Positions 1 through 6,993 of a stretch of DNA of 62,282 bases are shown here, one piece after another. The stretch comes from Mucilaginibacter pedocola. GTDB lineage: Bacteria; Bacteroidota; Bacteroidia; Sphingobacteriales; Sphingobacteriaceae. The DNA is taken from contig NZ_MBTF01000017.1 of NCBI RefSeq assembly GCF_002013915.1, positions 1-62,282 of the forward strand, read 5' to 3'. Under the pieces are notes generated by a model, which saw only the letters and a list, made by a program, of their open reading frames with translations, did no database searches and was not told the origin of the DNA. The translations under genes and the position numbers were made by a program. Each line of letters opens with the position of its first letter. Positions within the stretch are counted from its first letter, which is position 1.

Positions 1-14
1 CGTCATGCTGATTA

Positions 15-1049
15 CTATGACATATGCAAATGTTTTTGCCATGATAGTTTATTTTTCATGAATATTTCTTTGTTAAAAAGCGTGTTTGACCGTACGAGTT
101 TAAAGGCAAGTTTAAGCAGGATATTTTTGATGGAGTTAAGGATATACAAATGATGCCGGTTCGCTTTGATCATAGCTTGATAATAATCATAAAATAGCTG
201 CCCCTGCCTCGTGCAAACGCTTACGATCCCTTGATTAAGGTCGGTTTTTAAAGGGCGGTAGGCTTTGGTTGATACTTTGTCTTTCCGCTTTACTGATGTC
301 CCCGACTTCCTGGGGTATGGAGCGCAACCGATGAAAGCGGCAAGTGCTTTATGGTTGTCGAACCTTTCAAAGCAATCCGTAATAAAAAGCAGGTGCCATG
401 CGGTTACCGGGCCTATGCAGGGTATAGATACCAACACCCGGTACATGCTTTTTACCCGCTTGTCGGCATTGATAGCTGCGCGTATCGCTTTCTCTGCCTC
501 TTTGATAAGCCCGCTCAGGACGATGACCAGTTGTTTTTCCAAATGCATAGCCAAAGCATCGAAAGAAGACTTCTGTTTATGGTCCTCGATCCTGCATTCG
601 AATGCCGAGCGCGCTTTTATCAGGTTCTTTCGGCAGTTAAATAGTTCCCTAAGCTGGCGGGTGGCGGCCGAGGGCAGGTGGTAACCTACTGCATTATCCT
701 TGTTGGCCAGGGCGTATTTGAATATCTTTTTTGCATCGGCTTTATCTGTTTTAAACCGGTTGATATCGAGGCTGTAGTAGCTAAGGAGCAAAGGGTGTAC
801 AGCCCAAAGGAATATCCCTTCCCCCTTTAATATGCAGGCCAGCTTATCCATCAATGCGCCGGTGTTCTCGCAACAGACGAGGATGGCTCCTCGGCCGGGT
901 TGCGCCTGCAAAAGGACGTTCAATAGCGTGCTAATGCCTTTAATGTCATTGCTCAATTTCAAATGGCGGCTGGAAGAAGCCGTGCCATACACTACGTCGA
1001 TATCAGCCTTGCTGATGTCGATGCCACAAAAAAGTTTAAATTTGTCCAT
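15..1049 (-). CDS. IS110-family transposase (DEDD/RuvC-like recombinase)
   Basis: This is a DEDD-type recombinase that moves the element through a circular intermediate, guided by a bridge RNA. The N-terminus shows the RuvC-like motif GIDISKADIDV, then an acidic residue in CCENTG and the paired aspartates of DKADAKK. The C-terminal transposase_20 region shows IPCIGPVTA and IGCAPYPRKSGTS; the serine of the last motif is the expected nucleophile. The start at 1049 (MDKFKL) is chosen because the DEDD domain begins right there; an upstream Met at 1067 would add six residues. The stop lies three bases inside the element's right end. The length of 344 residues is normal and the frame is intact, so the element may be active. 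Confidence 0.93.
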   Translation of the reverse strand: MDKFKLFCGIDISKADIDVVYGTASSSRHLKLSNDIKGISTLLNVLLQAQPGRGAILVCCENTGALMDKLACILKGEGIFLWAVHPLLLSYYSLDINRFKTDKADAKKIFKYALANKDNAVGYHLPSAATRQLRELFNCRKNLIKARSAFECRIEDHKQKSSFDALAMHLEKQLVIVLSGLIKEAEKAIRAAINADKRVKSMYRVLVSIPCIGPVTAWHLLFITDCFERFDNHKALAAFIGCAPYPRKSGTSVKRKDKVSTKAYRPLKTDLNQGIVSVCTRQGQLFYDYYQAMIKANRHHLYILNSIKNILLKLAFKLVRSNTLFNKEIFMKNKLSWQKHLHMS

Positions 1050-1069
1050 ACCGATACCAGGTTGCATGT

Positions 1070-1228
1070 GGCGCTTAACCCGGCTGGTTCCATACTACGA
1101 ATGTGGAGCTAAATTACTATTGAGCCTTGGGTTAAGTTAAAAAGATAGCTGAGGTACAGAATCAGCATTGAGCCTCGAAGGCTAGAAATTGTATTCATAT
1201 CGCTATCAGCTATCTTTTCCACATGTTT
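1070..1228 (-). ncRNA. Candidate bridge RNA of the first IS110 element
   Basis: Two hairpins precede the transposase. In RNA order, the first has a perfect 13 bp stem (1206-1218 with 1140-1152) around an inner AGCC/GGCT hairpin (1171-1183). The second has an 8 bp stem CTTAACCC/GGGTTAAG (1129-1136 with 1074-1081) plus GGCT/AGCC. Loop 1 holds ACAATTTC (1185-1192), matching left target ACAAGTTC with one mismatch, and ATGCTGA (1162-1168), matching the other target half exactly. Loop 2 holds ATAGTAAT (1113-1120), matching the element's right end at 11-18, and ATGGA (1089-1093), matching its left end at 1282-1286. The order, target loop then donor loop, is that known for IS621. A TAATTTTG -7 box (1236-1243) lies just upstream. 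RNA ends are inferred. Confidence 0.8.
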
Positions 1229-1284
1229 AACATGCCAAAATTATCAACAACAATCTGTTAATTAATTCTTCTGCAAGTCTAATG

Positions 1285-1383
1285 GAACTTGTTTCAGCAC
1301 CCCATCATATAAGCCACAGTGCAAAGCCACTTTGCATGAACATTACTTGCCGTGTGGGTTGCCGAAATAAATTCGCCATGACG
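1285..1383. repeat. Dispersed ~108 bp repeat, interrupted copy
   Basis: This is the larger part of a palindromic-end repeat; the missing first bases are at 1-11, across the IS110 element. It shares the blocks GTTTCAGCACCCCATCAT, GCCGTGTGGG and CCGAAATAAATTCG with the copies at 51627 and 54801, but is more diverged from them than they are from each other. Confidence 0.85.
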
Positions 1384-1396
1384 GGGAAGGGGACAA

Positions 1397-2305
1397 CTAC
1401 ACTGCCGACCTTATATTAGTCGTCAGCTTATATTGCTCGGGCGACATGCCCATGTACTTTTTGAAAACGCGTGAGAAGTAATAAGGGTCGTCGTACCCAA
1501 GGTCGAGGGCTATCGTTTTTATTTTGGCTTCGTTGGCGTACAGGAACTGGCAGGCCTTCTGCATTTTCAGGTGGATAAAGTAATCCATCGGCGGCATACC
1601 CGTAGCCTTACGGAACAGGCTGCTGAAGTGCGAACTGGAAAGCCTGTGCTGTCCGGCCATATCGTCCACCGTCATTTTCTTTTCGATGTTCTGCTTCATG
1701 TTCAGGATGGTGGCGGTTATAATATCTTCTGTTTCTACCTGTTCGCTTACGATATGCTTATCCGGGAATAGAAAGGTTGCCACCAGGTTGTAGAGGCAAA
1801 AGGTGGCGTTGCACAGGTTTTCGATACTGTAGCCCATCTCCAGGTTCTGGTAAATATTGTTCCAAATATCCAACGCCTTATTATTAAAAGGGATGGGCAC
1901 GGGGCCTTTAAAAATATTAAGGTTGAGCGAGGAGTTGAAGTTGGCAATGTTATCTCCTGTAAAGTGTACCCAGTAAATGGTCCATGGGTCGGCCTCATCG
2001 GCCCAGTAGCGCATATATTCATCCGTAGCGGGCAGCAGTAAGAATTGGTTGGGCGTAACCTCAAATTTCTTTTTATCTATAATGTAATAGCCTTTCCCTT
2101 TGAGGCAGTATATCAAAATATTATCTACACAACCGCGGCGTCGCTCTTTATAATGGTACGATGCCTTGGGGAAGTAACCAATGTGCGTTATATAAATATT
2201 GAATAGGGCGGGGTAGCGCTTCACATAATCTGTCAACACTTTTTGCGGGATGCTGATGAGCTTTTCGCCGTCGAACCCGTCTTTTCTTTTAAAAGAGTTC
2301 CCCAT
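1397..2305 (-). CDS. AraC-family transcriptional regulator of the adjacent carbohydrate locus
   Basis: This 302-residue protein has the classical AraC layout. The N-terminal cupin-like sensing half (about 30-180) includes NILIYCLKGKGYYIIDKKKF and PNQFLLLPA. The C-terminal double helix-turn-helix (about 205-298) carries MTVDDMAGQHRLSSSHFSSL, the linker helix and the family signature IALDLGYDDPYYFSRVFKK followed by GMSPEQYK. It is divergent from the SDR-dehydratase-symporter operon and separated from it by a region with three TTATCC-type half-sites. It is probably a sugar-responsive activator of the three promoters described at 2414, 6656 and 16851. The ligand is not known; L-fucose, a related sugar or a catabolic intermediate is the natural guess. 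Confidence 0.93.
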   Translation of the reverse strand: MGNSFKRKDGFDGEKLISIPQKVLTDYVKRYPALFNIYITHIGYFPKASYHYKERRRGCVDNILIYCLKGKGYYIIDKKKFEVTPNQFLLLPATDEYMRYWADEADPWTIYWVHFTGDNIANFNSSLNLNIFKGPVPIPFNNKALDIWNNIYQNLEMGYSIENLCNATFCLYNLVATFLFPDKHIVSEQVETEDIITATILNMKQNIEKKMTVDDMAGQHRLSSSHFSSLFRKATGMPPMDYFIHLKMQKACQFLYANEAKIKTIALDLGYDDPYYFSRVFKKYMGMSPEQYKLTTNIRSAV

Positions 2306-2413
2306 TGTTAATTAAGGTATAATAAGCATTTGCGCCGATGGTGAATAGCGCCGGTTTATAACACAGGCTAAAGTAAATTTTATTTGCTTAAAGTGTATGC
2401 GCTAAGAAAAATA

Positions 2414-2496
2414 TTATCCGCTAAAACTACAGGCGAATTATCCATTAAAATAGATGAATTACCTATTAGGGCGTGTTTAAGCGGCAATTAAATTTG
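2414..2496 (+). promoter_or_regulatory. Operator and promoter of the sugar-catabolic operon
   Basis: Half-sites TTATCCATTAAAA at 2438 and TTACCTATTAGGG at 2459 start 21 bp apart, and a third, TTATCCGCTAAAA, starts at 2414. A TAAATTTG box, a full match to the Bacteroidota -7 consensus TAnnTTTG, starts at 2489, exactly 30 bp after the proximal half-site. The same geometry recurs at 6656 and 16851. A 12 bp palindrome TTGAACGTTCAA (2494-2505) overlaps the end of the -7 box and could be a second operator. Confidence 0.75.
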
Positions 2497-2665
2497 AACG
2501 TTCAATAAAACAAAACCAATTATAGTAAGCCGCCGAAGTGATGTACTCCGGTAAGGCTGCTGATGGCCGAACTGACCGTAAATACAACATTATTTATAAC
2601 AAGCAACACCAAATGGGGTAATGGCCTGCTATTGCCCTCAGATAAACACGAACGCCAAAACCAGT

Positions 2666-3499
2666 ATGCAATTACTACACAATAAGGTGGTTTTTTTAAC
2701 CGGCGGAACCGAAGGCATCGGTTACGAGTGCGCCCAAGCCTACCACAAGGCAGGTGCAAGGGTGGCCATCATCAGCCATAAAGAAGACAGCCTGCAGCAA
2801 TGCCGCGAACGCTTTTTTAACGATAACCTCCTTTATATTTTAGCCGATGTTTCCTGTGCCGATGATGTGCAGAGGGCAATTGAAGAAACCATTGCTACAT
2901 TCGGCGGGATAGATGTTATCCATAACAATGCAGGTGTATCTAACCCATCGAAAACGCTTTGCGATACTACCGACGCCGAATGGCAGAAAGTGTTTGATGT
3001 GAACGTAAAAGGCATTTACCATACTACTAAATACGGCATAGCCGCGCTGAAGGAAAGCAAAGGCGTTATCCTAAACACCGGCAGCATGGTTGGCGAGATA
3101 GGGCAGGAGCTACATGCCGCTTACACAGCTACCAAGGGCGCCGTTAATGCGCTTACCAAATCAATGGCTTTGGATTACGCCCCGCTGGGTATTCGCGTAA
3201 ATGCCGTTGCACCTGCCGGTGTTTGGACGCCCATGCTGCGCCGCTGGAGCAGCCAGCAGCCCAATGCCGAACACATTGAGCATTACCTGAACGAGATACA
3301 CCCGTTGGGCTATTGCCCCGAAGGCGACGTGGTGGCGGATGCCTGCGTGTTTTTGGTATCGGAACAAGCGCGGTTCATCACAGGTTGCATACTGCCGGTA
3401 TCGGGCGGGGCAGAGCTGGGTTACCGCAGGTATATCGAAAAAGGTGAAGAAGAAAATAAAGAGGTTGTGCCCGCGGGCCTAAACGGGAAGGCAGTATGA
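2666..3499 (+). CDS. Short-chain dehydrogenase/reductase, probably of the oxidative L-fucose pathway
   Basis: This is a cytoplasmic NAD(P)-dependent classical SDR. It shows the cofactor loop TGGTEGIG near the N-terminus, the NNAG motif, a catalytic Ser in NTGSMVGE and the YxxxK pair in YTATK. The start at 2666 (MQLLHNK) is preferred because the beta-alpha-beta fold begins there; an in-frame Met at 2621 would add 15 residues of no recognisable character. The stop overlaps the next start in an ATGA, so the two genes are translationally coupled. Next to an L-fuconate dehydratase it is either L-fucose 1-dehydrogenase or 2-keto-3-deoxy-L-fuconate dehydrogenase; sequence alone does not decide. The C-terminal tail after GCILPVSGGAELGY is longer than in most SDRs and highly charged. 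Confidence 0.85.
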   Translation: MQLLHNKVVFLTGGTEGIGYECAQAYHKAGARVAIISHKEDSLQQCRERFFNDNLLYILADVSCADDVQRAIEETIATFGGIDVIHNNAGVSNPSKTLCDTTDAEWQKVFDVNVKGIYHTTKYGIAALKESKGVILNTGSMVGEIGQELHAAYTATKGAVNALTKSMALDYAPLGIRVNAVAPAGVWTPMLRRWSSQQPNAEHIEHYLNEIHPLGYCPEGDVVADACVFLVSEQARFITGCILPVSGGAELGYRRYIEKGEEENKEVVPAGLNGKAV

Positions 3500-4734
3500 T
3501 AAAGAAGATAACCGTACATGATGTACGCTACCCGCTGCAGGGCAATGCCGGTAGCGATGCCATCCACCGCGACCCGATATACTCCTACGCCGTAACCCGC
3601 CTGCACGATGATAGCGGTGTGGTGGGCACCGGTTTGGCCTTTACCCTTGGCGAAGGGAACGACTTGGTTTGCAAAGCCGCCGAATACTATGGCCGGGTAT
3701 TGCAGGGTAAGGATATAGAAGAAGTGATGACCAACTTTGGCGAATTGTTCAAGCAACTCTCCAACGATCAGCAATTCCGCTGGTTGGGCCCGCATAAGGG
3801 GATAGTGCATTTGGCGCTGGCATCAGTAACCAATGCCTGTTACGACTTGTGGGCAAAAAAGCGCGGCGTACCTCTGTGGAGACTATTGATAGACCTATCG
3901 CCCGAGCAAATTGTGAACACGCTCGACCTTTCTTATTTAGAATATGAGCTTACCGCCGAGCAAGCCTTAGAATTACTGAAAGGGCAGCAGCCTACAAAAG
4001 CCGGCCGTCTACCGATATTGGAGCAGGGATATCCCGGTTACGATACTTCGATAGGTTGGTTCAACTACCCCGATGAGCAGGTGCGCGAGAATTGTAAAAA
4101 GGCCTTGGCCGAAGGCTTCACCGCCATGAAACTCAAAGTAGGTTCTGCCGACCCGGAGCGTGACATCCGCCGGGCACACATCGTACGCGAGGTTGCCGGG
4201 CCCGATGTAAAAGTAATGCTGGATGCCAACCAGCAGTGGACTCTGCCGCAGGCCATTGATATATGTAACAAGTTAAAAAGCATAAACCCTTACTGGATAG
4301 AAGAGCCTACGCACCCTGATGATGTGTATGCCCATGCCACTTTGGCCAAAGCCATTGCACCCGTTAAGCTGGCGCTGGGCGAGCATGTGCCCAATAAGGT
4401 TATTTTTAAAAATTACCTGCAGTCGGGTTCCGCATCGTTCATGCAGGTGGATGCCGTGAGGGTAGGGGGCGTAAGCGAATTTATTGCCGTGAGCCTGTTA
4501 TGCAAAAAGTTCGGCGTGCCCGTGGTGCCGCACGTGGGCGATATGGGGCAACTGCATCAGCATTTGGTTTTATTTAACCATATTGCCATGGGGCACGAAG
4601 CTTTGTTTTTAGAGCATATACCGCACCTGCAAAAGCACTTTGTAAACCCGGCGCAAATTATAGGCGGCGTTTATAAAACCCCGCAGGTACCGGGCAGCAG
4701 TTGCGACCTACTTTTATTAGAAGATAAAATTTAA
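3496..4734 (+). CDS. L-fuconate dehydratase-like enolase-superfamily enzyme
   Basis: It likely dehydrates L-fuconate to 2-keto-3-deoxy-L-fuconate in the cytoplasm. The 412-residue protein has the capping domain of the mandelate-racemase group and a C-terminal barrel. Visible motifs are the substrate-loop GYPGYDTSIGWFNY, the base motif FTAMKLKVGS, metal ligands in MLDANQQW and YWIEEPT, the GEH of ALGEHVPN, and the late histidine in VVPHVGDMGQ. These are characteristic of L-fuconate dehydratase (human ENOSF1-like) rather than of generic racemases. It is the second gene of the operon, overlapping the SDR by four bases and 19 bp before the symporter. Related sugar acids such as L-galactonate cannot be excluded. 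Confidence 0.88.
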   Translation: MIKKITVHDVRYPLQGNAGSDAIHRDPIYSYAVTRLHDDSGVVGTGLAFTLGEGNDLVCKAAEYYGRVLQGKDIEEVMTNFGELFKQLSNDQQFRWLGPHKGIVHLALASVTNACYDLWAKKRGVPLWRLLIDLSPEQIVNTLDLSYLEYELTAEQALELLKGQQPTKAGRLPILEQGYPGYDTSIGWFNYPDEQVRENCKKALAEGFTAMKLKVGSADPERDIRRAHIVREVAGPDVKVMLDANQQWTLPQAIDICNKLKSINPYWIEEPTHPDDVYAHATLAKAIAPVKLALGEHVPNKVIFKNYLQSGSASFMQVDAVRVGGVSEFIAVSLLCKKFGVPVVPHVGDMGQLHQHLVLFNHIAMGHEALFLEHIPHLQKHFVNPAQIIGGVYKTPQVPGSSCDLLLLEDKI

Positions 4735-4753
4735 CCCAAACGTATTCCCCCAA

Positions 4754-6406
4754 ATGATAGGTTCGGTTGATGCCATTGTAAGTATTTTATATGTGCTGGT
4801 TATATTGGCCATTGGCTTGTATACCGGCCTGCGCCACCGCGCGGGCGATAAAGGCAGCGAGGCCAGCAGTTACTTTTTGGCGGGCAAGAGTTTGAAGTGG
4901 CCCATGATAGGGCTGGCGCTATTTGCTACCAATATTTCCTGCGTGCATTTGGTAAGCCTGGCGCAGAGTGGTTTTGATACCGGCTTGCTCAACGGCACCT
5001 TCGAGTGGATGGCCTCATTCACGCTGATATTGCTGGCGCTGTTTTTTGTGCCTTTTTATATCAAATCGGGCGTATCAACCTTGCCCGATTTTCTGGAGAA
5101 ACGCTACAACCGCGCCAGTAGGGATTGGCTGGCTTTTATTTCCATCCTGTCGGCTATCATTATCCATATTTCTTTTTCGCTGCTGGCGGGTGGCATTGTG
5201 CTGCAAACGTTGTTCGGCGTAAATATGTATACCAGCGTTATCATTATCGCTATTATCACCACTATTTATACGGTGATAGGCGGGCTAAGGGCAGTGGTAG
5301 TTACCGAATCTATCCAAACGGTTGTACTGTTGGCAGGTGCGGTTATCATGAGTGTGGCAGCCTACCACAAAATGGGCGGTTGGGACGATATGGTGCAGGT
5401 GCTGCAACAGCATAACGAACTGAATAAACTATCCATGATGCGCCCCCACGGCGATGCAAGCGGATTACCCTGGTATGCCGTATTGCTGGGTTACCCTGTA
5501 TTGGGCATTTGGTACTGGTGCGCCGATCAAACTATTGTGCAGCGCGTATTGGGTGCTAAAGATGAGAACCACGCCCGTGTAGGCCCATTGTTTTGCGGGT
5601 TCATTAAAATTCTTCCTGTTTTCATATTCGTGATGCCGGGCTTATTCGCCTACGCCCTTTACCAAACGGGGCATTTAGATTTGGCAGGATTAAAAACCGT
5701 AGATGCCGCCGGCAAGGAAATGGTGAACAGCAAAGGCATTTATACACTGATGATATTGCAACTCATCCCAAAGGGTTTGGCTGGAGTATTAGTAGCGGCG
5801 TTACTATCCGGTTTGATGAGCCAGATTTCGGGCGCTTTAAACTCTATTTCCACATTGGCGAGTTATGACATTTACAAACGCTACAAACCCGAAGCAAGCG
5901 ATGCCAAACTGGTACGTGCCGGGAAGATAGCGGCGGGTATATCCTTTGTTATTTCGTTACTGTTATTGCCACTGCTGAATAATTACGAAAGCATTTTCAA
6001 CGGGTTGAATGATATCATCGCCCACATTGCGCCGCCTATTACCTGTGTGTTTCTGTTGGGTGTGTTTTGGAAACGGGCATCGGCTTTGTCGGCGCAGCTT
6101 ACATTGTACATCGGTTCGGCAGCAGGAGTAGGGGTATTCATCTACAGCAAAACCATGCCTGCTTCGGCATTAGGGCATGTGCCTTTTATGATGATGGCCT
6201 TTTACCTGTTCCTATTTTGCGTATTGCTGCAGGTAGCACTATCATACATCTATAAAGTACAACATACGCCGCAAAGCGAAGTGCTTTACTGGAAGTCTCC
6301 CTTCGAATCGCTCCGAAGCCCCGGGTGGGCGGGGTTTGGCAATTACAAATTCCTTTCGATGCTGCTTATCCTCATTATGGTGGCGTTGTTTTGGGTATTC
6401 AGATAA
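4754..6406 (+). CDS. Sodium:solute symporter (SSS family), likely sugar importer
   Basis: This is a 550-residue inner-membrane protein with about 14 hydrophobic helices, of the sodium/glucose cotransporter (SGLT) type. Signature stretches are ASSYFLAGKSLKWPMIG, FATNISCVHLVSLAQSG, GGLRAVVVTESIQ and WYWCADQTIVQRVLGAKD; the last is typical of sugar members of the family. It ends the catabolic operon and should import the monosaccharide released by the secreted glycosidases, most likely L-fucose or a related hexose. The gene is followed by a strong hairpin at 6478, which marks the end of the transcription unit. Confidence 0.92.
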   Translation: MIGSVDAIVSILYVLVILAIGLYTGLRHRAGDKGSEASSYFLAGKSLKWPMIGLALFATNISCVHLVSLAQSGFDTGLLNGTFEWMASFTLILLALFFVPFYIKSGVSTLPDFLEKRYNRASRDWLAFISILSAIIIHISFSLLAGGIVLQTLFGVNMYTSVIIIAIITTIYTVIGGLRAVVVTESIQTVVLLAGAVIMSVAAYHKMGGWDDMVQVLQQHNELNKLSMMRPHGDASGLPWYAVLLGYPVLGIWYWCADQTIVQRVLGAKDENHARVGPLFCGFIKILPVFIFVMPGLFAYALYQTGHLDLAGLKTVDAAGKEMVNSKGIYTLMILQLIPKGLAGVLVAALLSGLMSQISGALNSISTLASYDIYKRYKPEASDAKLVRAGKIAAGISFVISLLLLPLLNNYESIFNGLNDIIAHIAPPITCVFLLGVFWKRASALSAQLTLYIGSAAGVGVFIYSKTMPASALGHVPFMMMAFYLFLFCVLLQVALSYIYKVQHTPQSEVLYWKSPFESLRSPGWAGFGNYKFLSMLLILIMVALFWVFR

Positions 6407-6477
6407 GATCCCTATAGGGATATCGTCCATCAGCATTTATCAGACTTACAACTAAGAGCTTTCTTGAAAACTATTTT

Positions 6478-6512
6478 GCACACCGTTACAACGCCGCGTT
6501 GTAGTGGTGTGC
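6478..6512. terminator. Long hairpin after the symporter gene
   Basis: A 16 bp stem with two G-T wobbles closes a 3-base loop: GCACACCGTTACAACG pairs with CGTTGTAGTGGTGTGC. It is followed by TTTGTGCTT and preceded by an A-rich stretch. It is the likely end of the SDR operon. Confidence 0.65.
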
Positions 6513-6655
6513 TTTGTGCTTATAATTGTTAGAATTACACTTCAGGGCATCAATCCAAAATCGCTTAATGTTAGGCTAAAAATGTAAAATTTTACACCGG
6601 ATGGTGCATGTAATTGGCTCTTGCTAATCAGAAAATAAAGCAGAAAATAATACGA

Positions 6656-6714
6656 TTGTCCATCACCTTTAAAGGTTTATCCATTTTAAAGCCGTTCGCG
6701 TCGCCCTAAATTTA
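6656..6714 (+). promoter_or_regulatory. Operator and promoter of the SusC/SusD operon
   Basis: TTGTCCATCACC at 6656 and TTATCCATTTTAAAG at 6677 start 21 bp apart. A -7 box TAAATTTA starts at 6707, 30 bp after the proximal half-site. This is the same arrangement as at 2438 and 16851. The proximal site sits where a -33 element would be, fitting an activator that contacts sigma. Confidence 0.75.
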
Positions 6715-6719
6715 TTCCA

Positions 6720-6993
6720 ACCAATTAACCAATTCTTGTGAACATGAAACAGCATTACCAACCGCAAAGGGCATCGTCTCTTTCTGCACCAACCGCACGG
6801 GATAGGCCCCTGTCCTGCGCATCCTCCAACAGTTTATTATACGTTCGCCGGTTACAGGCTTAGGCTTTAACCCACCGGCCTAACCCGCGGCACAAGCCGC
6901 AAAAAAATTAACACTGAAACTGTGGGTGGATAGCTATGCCCCTTAACCAACCAAATATCAAAAGCACTTAAACCCAATTATGAATAAACTTTT
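6720..6993 (+). other. Long 5' leader of the SusC gene
   Basis: About 270 bases lie between the inferred transcription start and the SusC start. The stretch holds a possible 39-codon reading frame (6744-6863, basic, no known family) and a five-codon frame, MNKLL, at 6980 whose TGA overlaps the SusC ATG. No riboswitch family is recognisable. The leader may carry post-transcriptional control, but no specific element can be shown. Confidence 0.35.

Larger units (their letters stand above)
10..1286 (-). mobile_element. IS110-family insertion sequence inserted in a dispersed repeat
   Basis: The element reads on the minus strand. It is bounded by a GA dinucleotide on the plus strand (TC in element orientation) at 10-11 and 1285-1286. 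Removing one core copy and everything between joins CGTCATGCT-GA to ACTTG, which restores the end of the repeat seen intact at 54801. This fixes both ends to the base without terminal inverted repeats, as is usual for IS110. The element is about 1.28 kb. It holds one transposase gene and a structured non-coding leader on the upstream side, the layout known for bridge-RNA elements such as IS621. Confidence 0.88.

Noticed and set aside
2621..2665. The longer N-terminus of the SDR from the ATG at 2621
   Set aside because: The added residues are rich in polar and cysteine positions unlike any SDR start; the cofactor-binding fold begins right after 2666.
6744..6863. A 39-codon leader gene before SusC
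   Set aside because: There is no recognised family and no supporting motif. It is kept only as a note in the leader entry.
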